A DNA stretch of 64,000 bases, from positions 6,324,001 to 6,388,000 of the forward strand of contig NZ_CP109031.1 of the NCBI RefSeq assembly GCF_036226925.1, written 5' to 3'. Below the pieces are notes generated by a model that was not told the DNA's origin, did no database searches, and saw only the letters and a list, made by a program, of their open reading frames with translations. This DNA comes from Streptomyces sp. NBC_00659 (lineage in GTDB: Bacteria; Actinomycetota; Actinomycetes; Streptomycetales; Streptomycetaceae). Each line of letters begins with the position of its first letter. Position 1 is the stretch's first letter. A program made the translations under genes and the position numbers. Below are positions 61,414 to 64,000 of this stretch, piece after piece.

Positions 61414-61743
61414 CCCGGCTTCCGCTTCTGCCGTGTACCTCGACAAGAGACCCCCTCGTTCGGCATCAAACACTAGGTGTATTGCCCTGTGAGGCTGAAT
61501 GCCGGCGATGCGGTCGGGGTGCGGAGAGAGTCTCGGGAACTTCCGTGCCAGCCGGTATTTCCTTCAGTCATTCCCACTCATCGTTCACCGCATCGTCCCC
61601 ATCGCGGTTGGCGCGGCCTGGTGCCAGGCTCTACGGCTTACGAGTGTGTCGGAGGCGTGTCGCGCGCACGGGTTGCGAAAGCTTGCTCACGCCTGGAGCC
61701 CCGTGCTCTGCCGGGCTGGCTAGGCACAGGCGGCAGTAGGTAC
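61414..61743. other. Intergenic region, nothing recognised
   Basis: These 330 bases lie between the hypothetical gene and the PIN toxin gene. I find no gene, tRNA or strong hairpin in them. Confidence 0.5.
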
Positions 61744-62304
61744 CTAGGTCAAGGCTCGCAGCGCGGCTGCTGACGCCACCAGGCCTTCTCGCTCCAGTGA
61801 ACCGATCACGTCCGCGACCACTGCGTTCGGCGGGTTCTCCCAAGCATCCGCTATCTGCGTAAGCACCCCGTATACCAGCCTGGGGGAGAGATCGACCTGC
61901 GCCTCGACGAAGGCGTCTGGATGGACGGCCTGCACGTTCCACACAGACAGCTTGTCGGCAGGGAAGTCCTTCAGGTTGGAAGTGACGATCACCTGTGCTT
62001 TTGCTTTGATGGCAGCGGCCAGGACGTGCCGGTCGTCGGGGTCCGGCAGATCGAGTATGTCGGTCAACGGTTCGTGCCCCTTGACCAGCACATCCCGGAT
62101 CGCCCCTGACATCAGCTCCCGCGTACGATCTAATTTCTTCTCATCCAGGTCCGGCCGATTCTTCTTTAGATTGCGGAAGGTCTCATCGAGGATCTGGTCC
62201 GTCCACTTCGCCTGTACAAGCCCTGCCTGCGCCACGCGAATGAGAACGTCACGCAAGGTACTCGGATACAGGACGTTGGCGTCGTAGACGGCGACGAAAG
62301 CCAT
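61744..62304 (-). CDS. PIN-domain toxin of a type II toxin-antitoxin module
   Basis: The 186-residue protein starts with the PIN signature VAVYDANVLYPSTLRDVLIR (first acidic residue D in YDAN). It has the central acidic block DILDLPDPDDRHVLAAAIKA and a late VIVTSNLKDFPAD that fit the metal-binding carboxylates of PIN RNases. Such toxins cut RNA when their antitoxin is degraded. The antitoxin gene is three bases upstream on the same strand (its stop ends at 62308, this ATG is at 62304). Homologues are often found in mobile regions, consistent with the position here. Confidence 0.88.
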   Translation of the reverse strand: MAFVAVYDANVLYPSTLRDVLIRVAQAGLVQAKWTDQILDETFRNLKKNRPDLDEKKLDRTRELMSGAIRDVLVKGHEPLTDILDLPDPDDRHVLAAAIKAKAQVIVTSNLKDFPADKLSVWNVQAVHPDAFVEAQVDLSPRLVYGVLTQIADAWENPPNAVVADVIGSLEREGLVASAAALRALT

Positions 62305-62307
62305 GGC

Positions 62308-62769
62308 CTAGATCATTCCCATCTCCTGGCCGAGCTGGGTGAGCTCATCAGCCACACCTCGGCGACGGTGGTCGTCCCTGCGCTGGTACTCCAATAGAGA
62401 CGACGCGGTGATTCTGCGGTGTGTGCCAACGGTCCGGTATTCAATCTCATCGGCATCCAAGAGGCCGATGAGGAAGGGTCGGGACACGTTGAGCATGTCG
62501 GCTGCTTGCTGAGTGGTGAGCTCGGCGTCGGACGGAACGACTGACACGGCCCGGCCGGCGCCAAGGTGTGCCAGGAGTGAAGCGAGGAGCTCTACGGCCT
62601 CGCGAGGGAGAGCCAAGGGCTCACGATCGCCTCCGTCTTGAACAGTGACAGTGATCTGGGAAGCCTCCTGGTGCTCTGTCAGGTAGGCCCGGACCCTGGT
62701 GAGGGCATGGTTCGCAGTCTCTTGTTTGTCGTCCGGGAGCTTGACCGGACGAATGTCAGTCTTGGTCAT
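62308..62769 (-). CDS. HTH/excisionase-type antitoxin
   Basis: This 153-residue protein contains an excisionase-like HTH near residues 83-130: AELTTQQAADMLNVSRPFLI, GLLDADEIEYRTVGTHRRI and TASSLLEYQRRDDHRRRGVA. Its N-terminal half is a small alpha/beta region (TRVRAYLTEHQEASQITVTV). It lies directly upstream of the PIN toxin and so probably binds and neutralises it and represses the operon. ATG 62769 has AGGGGCGC upstream. Confidence 0.87.
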   Translation of the reverse strand: MTKTDIRPVKLPDDKQETANHALTRVRAYLTEHQEASQITVTVQDGGDREPLALPREAVELLASLLAHLGAGRAVSVVPSDAELTTQQAADMLNVSRPFLIGLLDADEIEYRTVGTHRRITASSLLEYQRRDDHRRRGVADELTQLGQEMGMI

Positions 62770-62844
62770 GTGTGCGCCCCTAGATTTGGTGGGTGGGCGC
62801 CAGGGATAGTCCGCCGCCGTTGGCGCGGTGGCGGGCTGGCGTGA

Positions 62845-62886
62845 CGGTAGGCCCCGCGGACGTTGGCGCGGCGACGGGGCCTACCG
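62845..62886. repeat. 12-bp-stem inverted repeat upstream of the antitoxin gene
   Basis: CGGTAGGCCCCG (62845-62856) pairs perfectly with CGGGGCCTACCG (62875-62886) across 18 bases. It lies about 76 bases upstream of the antitoxin ATG. It may be a transcription terminator of a lost gene or a regulatory site. Confidence 0.75.
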
Positions 62887-63145
62887 CCAGGGTGGCCTGG
62901 TGATCGTTCTGGGGTCATGGCGGGCAGCTGCCTTACTCATCGAAGTATCCGCAATATTCGAAACAAGCGCAACAGATGAAAAGGGTGATTCAAGACCGCA
63001 GGCGTTGTCGAGGCTCTGACCTGCGACGAAGCTAGGGGGTGCGTGCGGCGTTACAGAGTGCGACAGGAGGCACCACGTGGGAGTAGGTCAGATCGGAAGT
63101 CGCCTCCGGCTCCTGCGTCCACTGGGAGGTCGGCTCCGCCGACGA

Positions 63146-63174
63146 GCTGTAACACCCGCGCTGGGTGTTACAGC
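63146..63174. repeat. Perfect 12-bp inverted repeat with TGTAACACCC arms
   Basis: GCTGTAACACCC (63146-63157) and GGGTGTTACAGC (63163-63174) form a perfect 12-bp stem with a GCGCT loop. TGTAACAC recurs inside the downstream coding region at 63717-63724. There is no T tract, so a protein-binding or recombination role is as likely as termination. Confidence 0.8.
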
Positions 63175-63473
63175 CATCTGTGACCGGACAGCCCGGACAG
63201 CGGTTCTCTGAGCTGTCCGGCTTGTTGGTGCAGGTGACGGACTTAACCGGACAGCCGGACAGCTCGGACACCTGCCGCGCGGTCCCGGCTCCGGAGGGCG
63301 CTCAGGCGTAAGTGGCATGCGGCAGCTGCGCGGCCTGCATGCGTTGTTCGACCCTCAGCTTTGAGCCCTGTGGCTCGAACAGCGCTCTACCTGCCTTTGT
63401 TTCCCGAGGTCACTCTGGCAAGTGCGACTAGCTCGACAACTGGCTGAGTGTGGGGAGCGCTTGGGGGGTGCTG

Positions 63474-64000
63474 GTGGTCTACGTTCCGATTTTGAAGGGC
63501 AAAGCGGGCGAGTTTCTGGCGTTGGGCCACGCCTCGGTGGAGGTGCAGGCTCAGCTCCGCCCAGTGATGGAGATCGTGCCGGACTTGGAGCTCCGAGATT
63601 TGCTGGAGACCTTCTGCGAGCACGCCATGGACAACGTTCCGGACGGCATGGTCCTCACGGTTGACTGTGGCGCACTGCCACCCGTCCGCGTGCTCAAGGG
63701 AGACGTCGGTGGGCCTGTAACACGAGTTGGTGAGTCTTTGGGGCTACGTGGTGTTGCTATGTCCCCAGTCTTCAGGTGTTCCGACCCTGATGACGTGTTG
63801 GGAGAGGTGGCAGGGGTGGCCGCGGCCCACCAACAGGGAGCATGCCTGCGGATCTCTACAGCCGCTGATCTCGGCGAATCGCTACCCAGCGAGGATCGGG
63901 TGCGCGATTTGCTTCGTGCAGTGCAGCTGGCCCCTGGGGAGGTCGACTTGCTGGTTGACGCCGGTCCGGTGTACTCGGACCGGACTAGGGAGGTTCTGGC
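63474..64000 (+). CDS. Beta-family protein (T4 beta protein-like), 5' part, truncated by window edge
   Basis: An open frame with no stop runs from GTG 63474 to the window end (175 complete codons). It starts VVYVPILKGKAGEFLALGHA and continues LRPVMEIVPDLELRDLLETF, MVLTVDCGALPPVRVLKGDV and VRDLLRAVQLAPGEVDLLVD. This is the pattern of the beta family proteins (Beta_protein), relatives of a phage T4 protein that are often found in prophages and defence-like loci. GTG 63474 has GGGGGG five bases upstream; GTG 63468 is an alternative. Codons ending in T or ending in A are clearly more common here (TTG, GTT, GCT), hinting at horizontal origin. Confidence 0.82.
   Translation, partial: MVYVPILKGKAGEFLALGHASVEVQAQLRPVMEIVPDLELRDLLETFCEHAMDNVPDGMVLTVDCGALPPVRVLKGDVGGPVTRVGESLGLRGVAMSPVFRCSDPDDVLGEVAGVAAAHQQGACLRISTAADLGESLPSEDRVRDLLRAVQLAPGEVDLLVDAGPVYSDRTREVL

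Larger units (their letters stand above)
62770..63473. other. Gene-poor region with strong hairpins and CGGACAGC repeats
   Basis: These 704 bases hold no convincing gene. They contain a 12-bp-stem hairpin at 62845-62886, a perfect 12-bp-stem hairpin at 63146-63174, and paired copies of CGGACAGC around 63184-63265 in direct and inverted orientation (CCGGACAGCCCGGACAGC, CTGTCCGG, CCGGACAGCCGGACAGC). A replication or recombination site, or an operator array, is possible. Confidence 0.55.

Noticed and set aside
63100..63330. A tRNA gene in the hairpin-rich region
   Set aside because: The stems do not build a cloverleaf, and no T-loop or anticodon arm pattern was found.

Overview
The window is very GC-rich, has strongly G/C-ending codons, and carries an actinobacterial gene set. 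Markers are a two-domain OdhA/Kgd-type 2-oxoglutarate dehydrogenase, a conservon (kinase, roadblock, DUF742, small GTPase), separate Ku and LigD-polymerase genes, a Lon gene with a HAIR-like operator, and an FxSxx-COOH peptide system. A Streptomyces chromosome, or a very close relative, is the best reading. The gene order malic enzyme, Kgd, Lon, conservon, PBP/FtsW, Ku resembles the S. coelicolor core chromosome as I remember it; that synteny is recollection, not a search result.

Layout. 1-8.7 kb: a lipoprotein amino-acid-binding protein, NAD malic enzyme, a zinc-type dehydrogenase, a small HTH/Clp-N-domain operon with a striking double operator and a likely leaderless promoter, and a DUF4097/PadR pair. 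8.8-22.7 kb: the most interesting block, eight co-directional genes. They encode a Trypco1 domain, a trypsin/VMAP-type protein, a MoxR AAA+ ATPase and a vWA/TPR protein, followed by FxsA precursor peptide, FxsB radical SAM/SPASM maturase, a HExxH protein and a TIR/NB-ARC/TPR protein. This reads as a vWA-MoxR-VMAP conflict system joined to a RiPP-making FxSxx-COOH system. A 17-bp-stem terminator separates it from the convergent kgd gene.

22.8-36 kb: central metabolism and stress: kgd, a two-component system, a spermidine-synthase-like protein, Lon, a GH25 lysozyme, a MarR regulator and a PP2C-like phosphatase. 36-42 kb: a conservon ending in a styrene-monooxygenase-like flavoprotein. 42-51 kb: an NlpC/P60 hydrolase, a TetR regulator, two divergent diiron (AurF-like and ferritin-like) oxygenase candidates, and an overlapping PBP2/FtsW pair. 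51-56 kb: an SH3 protein, a phosphatase with a TTG start, a NERD protein, and the divergent LigD-polymerase/Ku repair pair.

56-64 kb: an accessory zone. It has a beta-helix secreted protein, transposase remnants, short orphan genes, a TPR protein, a PIN toxin/HTH antitoxin module, a 700-bp gene-poor stretch with strong hairpins and CGGACAGC repeats, and the 5' part of a beta-family protein running off the window. Codon use becomes less G/C-biased towards the right end. Minisatellites (18-36 bp units) recur across the window, mostly between genes but also inside fxsA and the HExxH gene.

No rRNA, tRNA or CRISPR array was found by eye. Most long opposite-strand open frames are shadows of the real genes.
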